DNA from: Petrolisthes cinctipes
Lineage: Eukaryota > Arthropoda > Malacostraca > Decapoda > Porcellanidae
Direction of reading: 5' to 3'
Length of the DNA: 64,000 bases
Assembly: GCA_033782935.1 (NCBI GenBank)
Contig: JAWQEG010000369.1
Coordinates: 2,981,501-3,045,500 of the forward strand
Shown: positions 1 to 13,912 of the stretch, in pieces
Position numbering within the stretch: the first letter of the stretch is position 1
Layout of the letters: each line of letters opens with the position of its first letter
Position numbers and translations under genes: made by a program
The notes under the pieces: model-generated
The model's database searches: none
What the model saw: the letters and a program-made list of their open reading frames with translations, nothing else
Told to the model about the DNA's origin: nothing

Positions 1-3000
1 ATTTTCGGGTGTTTTGAGCCTGAATTTGAGATATAAACGGGTACAGAAGATACATGCACATATTGACTTTGGGCATCTAAAATATCGATTTTCAGCATGT
101 TTTGGGCCTGTATTTTGAAAATACTCTAACACTGAGTAGGCATGTACAGATTGCTTCTGGGACCCCAAAATATTGAATTTTCGGGTTTTTTGAGCCTGAA
201 TTTGAGATATAAACGAGTACTGAAGATGCATGCACATATCGACTTTTGTGCACCTAAAAGATCGATTTTCAGTATGTTTTGAGCATGTATTTTGAAAATA
301 CTCTAACACGGAGTAGGCATGTACAGATCGCTTCTGGGACCCCTAAATATCGAATTTTCGGGTGTTTTGGGACTGAATTTGTGATATTGATTTTTTGGCA
401 CCTAAAATGTCGATTTCTAGCATGTTTTTAGCCTATATTTTGAAAATATTCTAGCACTGAGTAGGCATGTACAGATTGCTTCTGGGACCCCAAAATATTG
501 AATTTTCGGGTGTTTTAAGCCTGAATTTGAGATATAAACGGGTACAGAAGATACATGCACATATAGACTTTGGGCATCTAAAATATCGATTTTCAGCATG
601 TTTTGGGCCTGTATTTTGAAAATACTCTAACACTGAGTAGGCATGTACAGATTGCTTCTGGGACCCCAAAATATTGAATTTTCGGGTGTTTTGAGCCTGA
701 ATTTGAGATATAAACGGGTACTGAAGATGCATGCACATATCGACTTTTGGGCACCTAAAAGATCGATTTTCAGTATGTTTTGAGCATGTATTTTGAAAAT
801 ACTCTAACACGGAGTAGGCATGTACAGATCGCTTCTGGGACCCCTAAATATCGAATTTTCGGGTGTTTTGGGACTGAATTTGAGATATCGACTTTTTGGC
901 ACATAAAAGATCGATTTTTAGCATGTTTTTAGCCTATATTTTGAAAATATTCTACCACTGAGTAGGCATGTACAGATCGCTTCTGGGACCCCAAAATATC
1001 GAATTTTCGGGTGTTTAGGGCAAGAATTTGAGATATAAACTGGTACAGAAGATGCATGCACATATCGACTTTTGGGCACCTAAAAGATCGATTTTCAGTA
1101 TGTTTTTGGCCTGTATTTTGAAAATACTCTAACACAGAGTAGGCATGTACAGATACCTTCTGGGACCTCTAAATATCGAATTTTCGGGTGTTTTGGGACT
1201 GAATTTGAGATATCGATTTTTTGGCACCTAAAAGATCGATTTTCAGCATGTTTTTAGCCTATATTTTGAAAATATTCTAGCACTGAGTAGGCATGTACAG
1301 ATTGCTTCTGGGACCCCAAAATATTGAATTTTCGGGTGTTTTGAGCCTGAATTTGAGATATAAACGGGTACAGAAGATACATGCACATATTGACTTTGGG
1401 CACCAAAAATATCGATTTTCAGCATGTTTTGGGCCTGAATTTTGAAAATACTCTAATACGGAGTAGGCATGTACAGATCGCTTCTGGGATCCCAAAATAT
1501 CGAATTTTTGGGTGTTTTGAGCCAGAATTTGAGATATAAACGGGCACAGAAGATGCATGCACATATCGACTTTTGGGCACCTAAAAGATCGATTTTCAGT
1601 ATGTTTTTGGCCTGTAATTTGAAAATACTCTAACACGGAGTAAGCATGTACAGATACCTTCTGGGACCTCTAAATATCGAATTTTCGGGTGTTTTGGGAC
1701 TGAATTTGAGATATCGATTTTTTGGCACCTAAAATGTCGATTTTTAGCATGTTTTTAGCCTATATTTTGAAAATATTCTGGCACTGTGTAGGCATGTACA
1801 GATTGCTTCTGGGACCCCAAAATATTGAATTTTCGAGTGTTTTGAGCCTGAATTTGAGATATAAACGGGTACAGAAGATACATGCACATATTGACTTTGG
1901 GCACCAAAAATATCGATTTTCAGAATGTTTTGGGCCTGAAATTTGAAAATACTCTAACACGGAGTAGGCATGTACAGATCGCTTCTGGGACCCCAAAATA
2001 TCGATTTTTCAGGTGTTTAGGTCCAGAATTTGAGATATAAACGGGTACAGAAGATGCATGCACATATCGACTTTTGGGCACCTAAAAGATCGATTTTCAG
2101 TATGTTTTTGGCCTGTATTTTGAAAATACTCTAACACGGAGTAGGCATGTACAGATACCTTCTGGGACCTCTAAATATCGAATTTTCGGGTGTTTTGGGA
2201 CTGAATTTGAGATATCGTTTTTTTGGCACCTAAAATGTCGATTTTTAGCATGTTTTTAGCCTATATTTTGAAAATAATCTAGCACTGTGTAGGCATGTAC
2301 AGATTGCTTCTGGGACCCCAAAATATTGAATTTTCGGGTGTTTTGAGCCTGAATTTGAGATATAAACGGGTACTGAAGATGCATGCACATATCGACTTTT
2401 GTGCACCTAAAAGATCGATTTTCAGTATGTTTTGAGCATGTATTTTGAAAATACTCTAACACGGAGTAGGCATGTACAGATCGCTTGTGGGACCCCTAAA
2501 TATCGAATTTTCGGGTGTTTTGGGACTGAATTTGAGATATCGACTTTTTCGCACCTAAAAGATCGATTTTTAGCATGTTTTTAGTCTATATTTTGAAAAT
2601 ATTCTAGCACTGAGTAGGCATGTACAAATTGCTTCTGGGACCCCAAAATAATGAATTTTCGGGTGTTTAGGGCCAGAATTTAAGATATAAACGGGTACAG
2701 AAGATGCATGCACATATTGACTTTGGGCACCAAAAATATCGATTTTCAGCATGTTTTGGGCCTGAATTTTGAAAATACTCTAACACGGAGTAGGCATGTA
2801 CAGATCGCTTCTGGGACCCCAAAATATCGAATTTTCGGGTGTTTAGGGCCAGAATTTGAGATATAAACGGGTACAGAAGATGCATGCACATATCGACTTT
2901 TGGGCACCTAAAAGATCGATTTTCAGTATGTTTTTGGCCTGTATTTTGAAAATACTCTATCACGGAGTAGGCATGTACAGATACCTTCTGGGACCTCTAA

Positions 3001-6000
3001 ATATCGAATTTTCGGGTGTTTTGGGACTGAATTTGAGATATCGATTTTTTGGCACCTAAAATGTCGATTTTTAGCATGTTTTTAGCCTATATTTTGAAAA
3101 TATTCTAGCACTGTGTAGGCATGTACAGATTGCTTCTGGGACCCCAAAATATTGAATTTTCGGGTGTTTTGAGCCTGAATTTGAGATATAAACGGGTACA
3201 GAAGATACATGCACATATTGACTTTGGGCATCTAAAATATCGATTTTCAGCATGTTTTGGGCCTGTATTTTGAAAATACTCTAACACTGAGTAGGCATGT
3301 ACAGATTGCTTCTGGGACCCCAAAATATTGAATTTTCGGGTGTTTTGAGCCTGAATTTGTGATATAAACGGGTACTGAAGATGCATGCACATATCGACTT
3401 TTGTGCACCTTAAAGATCGATTTTCAGTATGTTTTGAGCATGTATTTTGAAAATACTCTAACACGGAGTAGGCATGTACAGATCGCTTCTGGGACCCCTA
3501 AATATCGAATTTTCGGGTGTTTTAGGACTGAATTTGAGATATCGACTTTTTGGCACCTAAAAGATCGATTTTCAGCATGTTTTTAGCCTATATTTTGAAA
3601 ATATTCTAGCACTGAGTAGGCATGTACAGATTGCTTCTGGGACCCCAAAATATTGAATTTTCGGGTGTTTTGAGTCTGAATTTGAGATATAAACGGGTAC
3701 AGAAGATACATGCACATATTGACTTTGGGCACCAAAAATATCGATTTTCAACATGTTTTGGGCCTGAATTTTGAAAATACTCTAACACGGAGTAGGCATG
3801 TACAGATCGCTTCTGGGACCCTAAAATATCGAATTTTCGGGTGTTTAGGGCCAGAATTTGAGATATAAACGGGTACAGAAGATGCATGCACATATCGACT
3901 TTTGGGCACCTAAAAGATCGATTTTCAGTATGTTTTTGGCCTGTATTTTGAAAATTTTCTACCACTGAGTAGGCATGTACAGATCGCTTCTGGGACCCCA
4001 AAATATCGAATTTTCGGGTGTTTAGGGCAAGAATTTGAGATATAAACTGGTACAGAAGATGCATGCACATATCGACTTTTGGGCACCTAAAAGATCGATT
4101 TTCAGTATGTTTTTGGCCTGTATTTTGAAAATTTTCTAACACAGAGTAGGCATGTACAGATACCTTCTGGGACCTCTAAATATCGAATTTTCGGGTGTTT
4201 TGGGACTGAATTTGAGATATCGATTTTTTGGCACCTAAAATGTCGATTTTTAGCATGTTTTTAGCCTATATTTTGAAAATATTCTAGCACTGTGTAGGCA
4301 TGTACAGATTGCTTCTGGGACCCTAAAATATTGAATTTTCGGGTGTTTTGAGCCTGAATTTGAGATATAAACGGGTACAGAAGATACATGCACATATTGA
4401 CTTTGGGCATCTAAAATATCGATTTTCAGCATGTTTTGGGCCTGTATTTTGAAAATACTCTAACACTGAGTAGGCATGTACAGATTGCTTCTGGGACCCC
4501 AAAATATTGAATTTTCGGGTGTTTTGAGCCTGAATTTGAGATATAAACGGGTACTGAAGATTCATGCACATATCGACTTTTGTGCACTTAAAAGATCGAT
4601 TTTCAGTATGTTTTGAGCATGTATTTTGAAAATACTCTAACACGGAGTAGGCATGTACAGATCGCTTCTGGGACCTCTAAATATCGAATTTTCGGGTGTT
4701 TTGGGACTGAATTTGAGATATCGACTTTTTGGCACCTAAAAGATCGATTTTCAGCATGTTTTTAGCCTATATTTTGAAAATATTCTGGCACTGTGTAGGC
4801 ATGTACAGATTGCTTCTGGGACCCCAAAATATTGAATTTTCGGGTGTTTTGAGCCTGAATTTGAGATATAAACGGGTACAGAAGATACATGCACATATTG
4901 ACTTTGGGCATCTAAAATATCGATTTTCAGCATGTTTTGGGCCTGTATTTTGAAAATACTCTAACACTGAGTAGGCATGTACAGATTGCTTCTGGGACCC
5001 CAAAATATTGAATTTTCGGGTGTTTTGAGCCTGAATTTGAGATATAAACGGGTACTGAAGATGCATGCACATATCGACTTTTGTGCACCTAAAAGATCGA
5101 TTTTCAGTATGTTTTGAGCATGTATTTTGAAAATACTCTAACACGGAGTAGGCATGTACAGATCGCTTCTGGGACCACTAAATATCGAATTTTCGGGTGT
5201 TTTGGGACTGAATTTGAGATATCGACTTTTTGGCACCTAAAAGATCGATTTTTAGCATGTTTTTAGCCTATATTTTGAAAATATTCTAGCACTGAGTAGG
5301 CATGTACAGATTGCTTCTGGGACCCCAAAATATTGAATTTTCGAGTGTTTTGAGCCTGAATTTGAGATATAAACGGGTACAGAAGATACATGCACATATT
5401 GACTTTGGGCACCAAAAATATCGATTTTCAGCATGTTTTGAGCCTGAAATTTGAAAATACTCTAACACGGAGTAGGCATGTACAGATCGCTTCTGGGACC
5501 CCAAAATATCGAATTTTCGGGTGTTTAGGGCCAGAATTTGAGATATAAACGGGTACAGAAGATGCATGCACATATCGACTTTTGGGCACCTAAAAGATCG
5601 ATTTTCAGTATGTTTTTGGCCTGTATTTTGAAAATACTCTAACACGGAGTAGGCATGTACAGATACCTTCTGGGACCTCTAAATATCGAATTTTCGGGTG
5701 TTTTGGGACTGAATTTGAGATATCGTTTTTTTGGCACCTAAAATGTCGATTTTTAGCATGTTTTTAGCCTATATTTTGAAAATATTCTAGCACTGTGTAG
5801 GCATGTACAGATTGCTTCTGGGACCCCAAAATATTGAATTTTCGGGTGTTTTGAGCCTGAATTTGAGATATAAACGGGTACTGAAGATGCATGCACATAT
5901 CGACTTTTGTGCACCTAAAAGATCGATTTTCAGTATGTTTTGAGCATGTATTTTGAAAATACTCTAACACGGAGTAGGCATGTACAGATCGCTTGTGGGA

Positions 6001-9000
6001 CCCCTAAATATCGAATTTTCGGGTGTTTTGGGACTGAATTTGAGATATCGACTTTTTGGCACCTAAAAGATCGATTTTTAGCATGTTTTTAGTCTATATT
6101 TTGAAAATATTCTAGCACTGAGTAGGCATGTACAAATTGCTTCTGGGACCCCAAAATAATGAATTTTCGGGTGTTTAGGGCCAGAATTTAAGATATAAAC
6201 GGGTACAGAAGATGCATGCACATATCGACTTTTGGGCACTAAAAGATCGATTTTCAGTATGTTTTTGGCCTGTAATTTGAAAATACTCTAACACGGAGTA
6301 AGCATGTACAGATACCTTCTGGGACCTCTAAATATCGAATTTTCGTGTGTTTTGAGCCTGAATTTGAGATATAAACGGGTACTGAAGATGCATGCACATA
6401 TCGACTTTTGTGCACCTAAAAGATCGATTTTCAGTATGTTTTGAGCATGTATTTTGAAAATACTCTAACACTTAGTAGGCATGTACAGATCGCTTCTGGG
6501 ACCCCTAAATATCGAATTTTCGGGTGTTTTGGGACTGAATTTGAGATATCGACTTTTTGGCACCTAAAAGATCGATTTTTTGCATGTTTTTAGTCTATAT
6601 TTTGAAAATATTCTAGCACTGAGTAGGCATGTACAGATTGCTTCTGGGACCCCAAAATATTGAATTTTCGGGTGTTTTGAGCCTGAATTTGAGATATAAA
6701 CGGGTACAGAAGATACATGCACATATTGACTTTGGGCACCAAAAATATCGATTTTCAGCATGTTTTGGGCCTGAATTTTGAAAATACTCTAACACGGAGT
6801 AGGCATGTACAGATCGCTTCTGGGACCCCAAAATATCGAATTTTCGGGTGTTTAGGGCCAGAATTTCAGATATAAACGGGTACAGAAGATGCATGCACAT
6901 ATCGACTTTTGGGCACCTAAAAGATCGATTTTCAGTATGTTTTTGGCCTGTATTTTGAAAATACTCTATCACGGAGTAGGCATGTACAGATACCTTCTGG
7001 GACCTCTAAATATCGAATTTTCGGGTGTTTTGGGACTGAATTTGAGATATCGATTTTTTGGCACCTAAAATGTCGATTTTTAGCATGTTTTTAGCCTATA
7101 TTTTGAAAATATTCTCGCACTGTGTAGGCATGTACAGATTGCTTCTGGGACCCCAAAATATTTAATTTTCGGGTGTTTTGAGCCTGAATTTGAGCTATAA
7201 ACGGGTACAGAAGATACATGCACATATTGACTTTGGGCATCTAAAATATCGATTTTCAGCATGTTTTGGGCCTGTATTTTGAAAATACTCTAACACGGAG
7301 TAGGCATGTACAGATCGCTTCTGGGACCCCTAAATATCGAATTTTCGGGTGTTTTGGGACTGAATTTGAGATATCGACTTTTTGGCACCTAAAAGATCGA
7401 TTTTTAGCATGTTTTTAGCCTATATTTTGAAAATATTCTAGCACTGAGTAGGCATGTACAGATTGCTTCTGGGACCCCAAAATATTGAATTTTCGGGTGT
7501 TTTGAGCCTGAATTTGAGATATAAACGGGTACAGAAGATACATGCACATATTGACTTTGGGCACCAAAAATATCGATTTTCAGCATGTTTTTGGCCTGAA
7601 TTTTGAAAATACTCTAACACGGAGTAGGCATGTACAGATCGCTTCTGGGACCCCAAAATATCGAATTTTCGGGTGTTTAGGGCCAGAATTTGAGATATAA
7701 ACGGGTACAGAAGATGCATGCACATATCGACTTTTGGGCACCTAAAAGATCGATTTTCAGTATGTTTTTGGCCTGTATTTTGAAAATACTCTAACACGGA
7801 GTAGGCATGTACAGATACCTTCTGGGACCTCTAAATATCGAATTTTCGGGTGTTTTGGGACTGAATTTGAGATATCGATTTTTTGGCACCTAAAATGTCG
7901 ATTTTTAGCATGTTTTTAGCCTATATTTTGAAAATATTCTAGCACTGTGTAGGCATGTACAGATTGCTTCTGGGACCCCAAAATATTGAATTTTCGGGTG
8001 TTTTGAGCCTGAATTTGAGATATAAACGGGTACAGAAGATACATGCACATATTGACTTTTGGGCACCTAAAAGATCGATTTTCAGTATGTTTTTGGCCTG
8101 TATTTTGAAAATTTTCTAACACAGAGTAGGCATGTACAGATACCTTCTGGGACCTCTAAATATCGAATTTTCGGGTGTTTTGGGAATGAATTTGAGATAT
8201 CGATTTTTTGGCACCTAAAATGTCGATTTTTAGCATGTTTTTAGCCTATATTTTAAAAATATTCTAGCACTGTGTAGGCATGTACAGATTGCTTCTGGGA
8301 CCCTAAAATATTGAATTTTCGGGTGTTTTGAGCCTGAATTTGAGATATAAACGGGTACAGAAGATACATGCACATATTGACTTTGGGCATCTAAAATATC
8401 GATTTTCAGCATGTTTTGGGCCTGAATTTTGAAAATACTCTAACACTGAGTAGGCATGTACAGATTGCTTCTGGGACCCCAAAATATTGAATTTTCGGGT
8501 GTTTTGAGCCAGAATTTGAGATATAAACGGGTACAGAAGATTCATGCACATATCGACTTTTGTGCACCTAAAAGATCGATTTTCAGTATGTTTTGAGCAT
8601 GTATTTTGAAAATACTCTAACACGGAGTAGGTATGTACAGATCGCTTCTGGGACCTCTAAATATCGAATTTTCGGGTGTTTGGGGACTGAATTTGAGATA
8701 TCGACTTTTTGGCACCTAAAAGATCGATTTTCAGCATGTTTTTAGCCTATATTTTGAAAATATTCTAGCACTGTGTAGGCATGTACAGATTGCTTCTGGG
8801 ACCCCAAAATATTGAATTTTCGGGTGTTTTGAGCCTGAATTTGAGATATAAACGGGTACAGAAGATACATGCACATATTGACTTTGGGCATCTAATATAT
8901 AGATTTTCAGCATGTTTTGGGCCTGTATTTTGAAAATATTCTAACACTGAGTAGGCATGTACAGATTGCTTCTGGGACCCCAAAATATTGAATTTTCGGG

Positions 9001-10278
9001 TGTTTTGAGCCTGAATTTGAGATATAAACGGGTACTGAAGATGCATGCACATATCGACTTTTGTGCACCTAAAAGATCGATTTTCAGTATGTTTTGAGCA
9101 TGTATTTTGAAAATACTCTAACACGGAGTAGGCATGTACAGATCGCTTCTGGGATCCCTAAATATCGAATTTTCGGGTGTTTTGGGACTGAATTTAAGAT
9201 ATCGACTTTTTGGCACCTAAAAGATCGATTTTTAGCATGTTTTTAGCCTATATTTTGAAAATATTCTAGCACTGAGTAGGCATGTACAGAATGCTTCTGG
9301 GACCCCAAAATATTGAATTTTCGGGTGTTTTGAGCCTGAATTTGAGATTTAAACGGGTACAGAAGATACATGCACATATAGACTTTGGGCACCAAAAATA
9401 TCGATTTTCAGCATGTTTTGGGCCTGAAATTTGAAAATACTCTAACACGGAGTAGGCATGTACAGATCGCTTCTGGGACCCCAAAATATCGAATTTTCGG
9501 GTGTTTAGGGCCAGAATTTGAGATATAAACGGGTACAGAAGATGCATGCACATATCGACTTTTGGGCACCTAAAAGATCGATTTTCAGTATGTTTTGAGC
9601 ATGTATTTTGAAAATACTCTAACACGGAGTAGGCATGTACAGATCGCTTGTGGGACCCCTAAATATCGAATTTTCGGGTGTTTTGGGACTGAATTTGAGA
9701 TATCGACTTTTTGGCACCTAAAAGATCGATTTTTAGCATGTTTTTAGTCTATATTTTGAAAATATTCTAGCACTGAGTATGCATGTACAGATTGCTTCTG
9801 GGACCCCAAAATAATGAATTTTCGGGTGTTTAGGGCCAGAATTTAAGATATAAACGGGTACAGAAGATGCATGCACATATCGACTTTTGGGCACCTAAAA
9901 GATCGATTTTCAGTATGTTTTTGGCCTGTAATTTGAAAATACTCTAACACGGAGTAAGCATGTACAGATACCTTCTGGGACCTCTAAATATCGAATTTTC
10001 GGGTGTTTTGAGCCTGAATTTGAGATATAAACGGGTACTGAAGATGCATGCACATATCGACTTTTGTGCACCTAAAAGATCGATTTTCAGTATGTTTTGA
10101 GCATGTATTTTGAAAATACTCTAACACGGAGTAGGCATGTACAGATCGCTTCTGGGACCCCTAAATATCGAATTTTCGGGTGTTTTAGGACTGAATTTGA
10201 GATATCGACTTTTTGGCACCTAAAAGATCGATTTTCAGCATGTTTTTAGCCTATATTTTGAAAATATTCTAGCACTGA
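1..10278. repeat. Mosaic L-L-S satellite block 1
   Basis: Runs of L-A, L-B, S and their sister forms, mostly as ~501-bp trimers with some L-S pairs (~325 bp) and L-L-L-S groups (~678 bp). The monomer phase can be followed from 136 onward without a break: starts at 136, 313, 461, 637, 814, 962, 1139, 1287, 1463, 1640, 1788 and so on. A loose period of about 3.5-3.65 kb shows in the rare word cgcttgtggga, seen near 2485, 5994 and 9648 and each time followed by an aaaataatgaattttcgg monomer. Mosaic monomers, such as 6298-6474 (S' front, L-B back), show that exchange occurs inside monomers. No gene or transposon is visible. Confidence 0.85.
6298..6474. repeat. Hybrid S'/L-B monomer
   Basis: Starts with the S' signature gataccttctgggacctct, then continues with the L-B body: gttttgagcctg, gggtactgaagatgc and gtgcacc. 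The switch falls in the shared stretch around ctaaatatcgaatttt. Hybrids of the same structure are at 9954-10130 and 29698-29874, so the junction arose once and was spread with its neighbourhood. Confidence 0.8.
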
Positions 10279-11448
10279 GTAGGCATGTACAGATTGCTTC
10301 TGGGACCCCAAAATATTGAATTTTCGGGTGTTTTGAGCCTGAATTTGAGATATAAACGGGTACAGAAGATACATGCACATATTGACTTTGGGCACCAAAA
10401 ATATCGATTTTCAACATGTTTTGGGCCTGAATTTTGAAAATACTCTAACACGGAGTAGGCATGTACAGATACCTTCTGGGACCTCTAAATATCGAATTTT
10501 CGGGTGTTTTGGGACTGAATTTGAGATATAGATTTTTTGGCACCTAAAATGTCGATTTTTAGCATGTTTTTAGCCTATATTTTGAAAATATTCTAGCACT
10601 GTGTAGGCATCTACAGATTGCTTCTGGGACACCAAAATATTGAATTTTCGGGTGTTTTGAGCCTGAATTTGAGATATAAACGGGTACAGAAGATACATGC
10701 ACATATTGACTTTGGGCATCTAAAATATCGATTTTCAGCATGTTTTGGGCCTGTATTTTGAAAATACTCTAACACTGAGTAGGCATGTACAGATTGCTTC
10801 TAGGACCCCAAAATATTGAATTTTCGGGTGTTTTGAGCCTGAATTTCAGATATAAACGGGTACTGAAGATGCATGCACATATCGACTTTTGTGCACCTAA
10901 AAGATCGATTTTCAGTATGTTTTGAGCATGTATTTTTAAAATACTCTAACACGGAGTAGGCATGTACAGATCGCTTCTGGGACCCCTAAATATCGAATTT
11001 TCGGGTGTTTTGGGACTGAATTTGAGATATCGACTTTTTGGCACCTAAAAGATCGATTTTTAGCATGTTTTTAGCCTATATTTTGAAAATATTCTAGCAC
11101 TGAGTAGGCATGTACAGATTGCTTCTGGGACCCCAAAATATTGAATTTTCGGGTGTTTTGAGCCTGAATTTGAGATATAAACGGGTACAGAAGATACATG
11201 CACATATTGACTTTGGGCTCCAAAAATATCGATTTTCAGCATGTTTTGGGCCTAAAATTTGAAAATACTCTAACACTGAGTAGGCATGTACAGATCGCTT
11301 CTGGGACCCCAAAATATCGAATTTTCGGGTGTTTAGGGCCAGAAGTTGAGATATAAACGGGTACAGAAGATGCATGCACATATCGACTTTTGGGCACCTA
11401 AAAGATCGATTTTCAGTATGTTTTTGGCCTGTATTTTGAAAATACTCT

Positions 11449-11610
11449 AACACGGAGTAAGCATGTACAGATACCTTCTGGGACTCTAAATATCAAATTT
11501 TCGGGTGTTTTGGGACTGAATTTGAGATATCGACTTTTTGGCACCTAAAAGATCGATTTTTAGCATGTTTTTAGCTTATATTTTGAAAATATTCTAGCAC
11601 TGTACAGATT
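11449..11610. repeat. S monomer with internal losses (137 bp)
   Basis: The monomer starting at 11457 reads gggactctaaatatc (one base short) and ends ctagcactgtacagatt, with 10 bp missing from the usual ctgtgtaggcatgtacag. The paralogous monomer in the later block, 16142-16288, is full length, which accounts for the 11-bp step (4684 to 4695) in the offset. Confidence 0.75.
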
Positions 11611-12771
11611 GCTTCTGGGACCCCAAAATATTGAATTTTCGGGTGTTTTGAGCCTGAATTTGAGATATAAACGGGTACAGAAGATACATGCACAATTTGA
11701 CTTTGGGCATCTAAAATATCGATTTTCAGCATGTTATGGGCCTGTATTTTGAAAATACTCTAACACTGAGTAGGCATGTACAGATTGCTTCTGGGACCCC
11801 AAAATATTGAATTTTCGGGTGTTTTGAGCCTGAAATTGAGATATAAACGGGTACTGAAGATGCATGCACATATCGACTTTTGTGCACCTAAAAGATCGAT
11901 TTTCAGTATGTTTTGAGCATGTATTTTGAAAATACTCTAACACGGAGTAGGCATGTACAGATCGCTTCTGGGACCCCTAAATATCGAATTTTCGGGTGTT
12001 TTGGGACTGAATTTGAGATATCGACTTTTTGGCACCTAAAAGATCGATTTTCAGCATGTTTTTAGCCTATATTTTGAAAATATTCTAGCACTGAGTAGGC
12101 ATGTACAGATTGCTTCTGGGACCCCAAAATATTGAATTTTCGGGGGTTTTGAGCGTGAATTTGAGATATAAACGGGTACAGAAGATACATGCACATATTG
12201 ACTTTGGGCACCAAAAATATCGATTTTCAGCATGTTTTGGGCCTGAATTTTGAAAATACTCTAACACGGAGTAGGCATGTACAGATACCTTCTGGGACCT
12301 CTAAATATCGAATTTTCGGGTGTTATGGGACTGAATTTGAGATATCGATTTTTTGGCACCTATAATATCGATTTTTAGCATGTTTTTAGCCTATATTTTG
12401 AAAATATTCTAGCACTGTGTAGGCATGTACAGATTGCTTCTGGGATCCCAAAATATTGAATTTTCGGGTGTTTTGAGCCTGAATTTGAGATATAAACGGG
12501 TACAGAAGATACATGCACATATTGACTTTGGGCATCTAAAATATCGATTTTCAGCATGTTTTGGGCCTGTATTTTGAAAATACTCTAAAACTGAGTAGGC
12601 ATATACAGATTGCTTCTGGGACCCCAAAATATTGAATTTTCGGGTGTTTTGAGCCTGAATTTGAGATATAAACGGGTACTGAAGATGCATGCACATATCG
12701 ACTTTTGTGCACCAAAAAGATCGATTTTCAGTATGTTTTGAGCTTGTATTTTGAAAATACTCTAACACGGA

Positions 12772-13410
12772 GTAGGCATCTACAGATCGCTTCTGGGACC
12801 TCTAAATATCGAATTTTCGGGTGTTTTGGGACTGAATTTGAGATATCGACTTTTTGGCACCTAAAAGATCAATTTTTAGCATGTTTTTAGCCTATATTTT
12901 GAAAATATTCTAGCACTGTACAGATTGCTTCAGGGACCCCAAAATATTGAATTTTCGGGTGTTTTGAGCCTGAATTTGTGATATAAACGGGTACAGAAGA
13001 TACATGCACATATTGACATTGGGCACCAAAAATATCGATTTTCAGCATGTTTTGGGCCTGAATTTTGAAAATACTCTAACATGGAGTAGGCATGTACAGA
13101 TCGCTTCTGGGACCCCAAAATATCGAATTTTCGGGTATTTAGGGCCAGAATTTGAGATATAAACGGGTACAGAAGATGCATGCACATATCGACTTTTGGG
13201 CACCTAAAAGATCGGTTTTCAGTATGTTTTTGGCCTGTATTTTGAAAATACTCTAACACGGAGTAGGCATGTACAGATACCTTCTGGGACCTCTAAATAT
13301 CGAATTTTCGGGTGTTATGGGACTGAATTTGAGATATCGACTTTTTGGCACCTATAATATCGATTTTTAGCATGTTTTTAGCCTATATTTTGAAAATATT
13401 CTAGCACTGT
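12772..13410. repeat. 639-bp cassette, copy 1 (S138-L-L-S148)
   Basis: Four monomers in fixed order. A 138-bp S starts catctacag and ends cactgtacag, 10 bp shorter than usual. A 176-bp L follows with the odd word gacattgggcacc, then a 177-bp L with gggtatttaggg and usually gatcggtt, and a 148-bp S with gggtgttatgggactg and cacctataatatcg. The four spacings sum to exactly 639 in every intact copy. The cassette is a building block of both the 10-20 kb blocks and the later 2,411-bp HOR. Confidence 0.85.
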
Positions 13411-13498
13411 GTAGGCATGTACAGATTGCTTCTGGGACCCCAAAATATTGAATTTTCGGGTGTTTTGAGCCTGAATTTGAGATATAAACGGGTACAGA
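13411..13498. repeat. 88-bp half monomer (D88), copy 1
   Basis: From gtaggcatg at 13411 to the next gcatgtacag at 13503 is only one half monomer. The sequence runs as an L monomer through gggtacagaagatgcatg and then continues tacagatcgcttctggg, as if it had jumped from the GCATG of the second half to the GCATG of the next monomer. It follows the 639-bp cassette directly. Confidence 0.85.
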
Positions 13499-13912
13499 AG
13501 ATGCATGTACAGATCGCTTCTGGGACCCCTAAATATCGAATTTTAGGGTGTTTTGGGCCTTAATTTGAGATATCGACTTCTTGGCACCAAAAATATCGAT
13601 TTTTAGCATGTTTTTAGCCTATATTTTGAAAATATTCTAGCACTGAGTAGGCATGTACAGATTGCTTCTGGGACCCCAAAATATTGAATTTTCGGGTGTT
13701 TTGAGCCTGAATTTGAGATATAAACGGGTAAAAAAGATACATGCACATATTGACTTTGGGCATCTAAAATATCGATTTTCAGCATGTTTTGGGCATGTAT
13801 TTTGAAAATACTCTAACACGGAGAAGGCATGTACAGATCGCTTCTGGGACCCCAAAATATCGAATTTTCGGGTGTTTTGGGACTGAATTTGAGATATCGA
13901 CTTTTTGGTACC

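Larger units (their letters stand above)
10279..13912. repeat. Multi-kilobase satellite block, copy 1
   Basis: Matches 14963-19775 monomer by monomer. Shared rare variants include gatatagattttttgg with catctacag (near 10528-10610 and 15212-15294), cgggggttttgagcgtg (near 12141 and 16836), gtaggcatatacag (12597 and 17469) and the tacag-only junction (12918 and 17790). The offset grows in steps: 4684, then 4695, 4872 and finally 5863. The 177 step is one L-B' monomer and the 991 step is an extra copy of a sub-block in copy 2. The match ends near 13912, where the S monomer after ggtacct differs. Confidence 0.85.

Noticed and set aside
3606..4142. Long minus-strand open frame (178 codons) as a possible repeated protein gene
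   Set aside because: It is three in-phase L monomers. Similar frames occur at every trimer, overlap other open frames, stop at the 148-bp monomers and show no initiation context, domain or codon bias.
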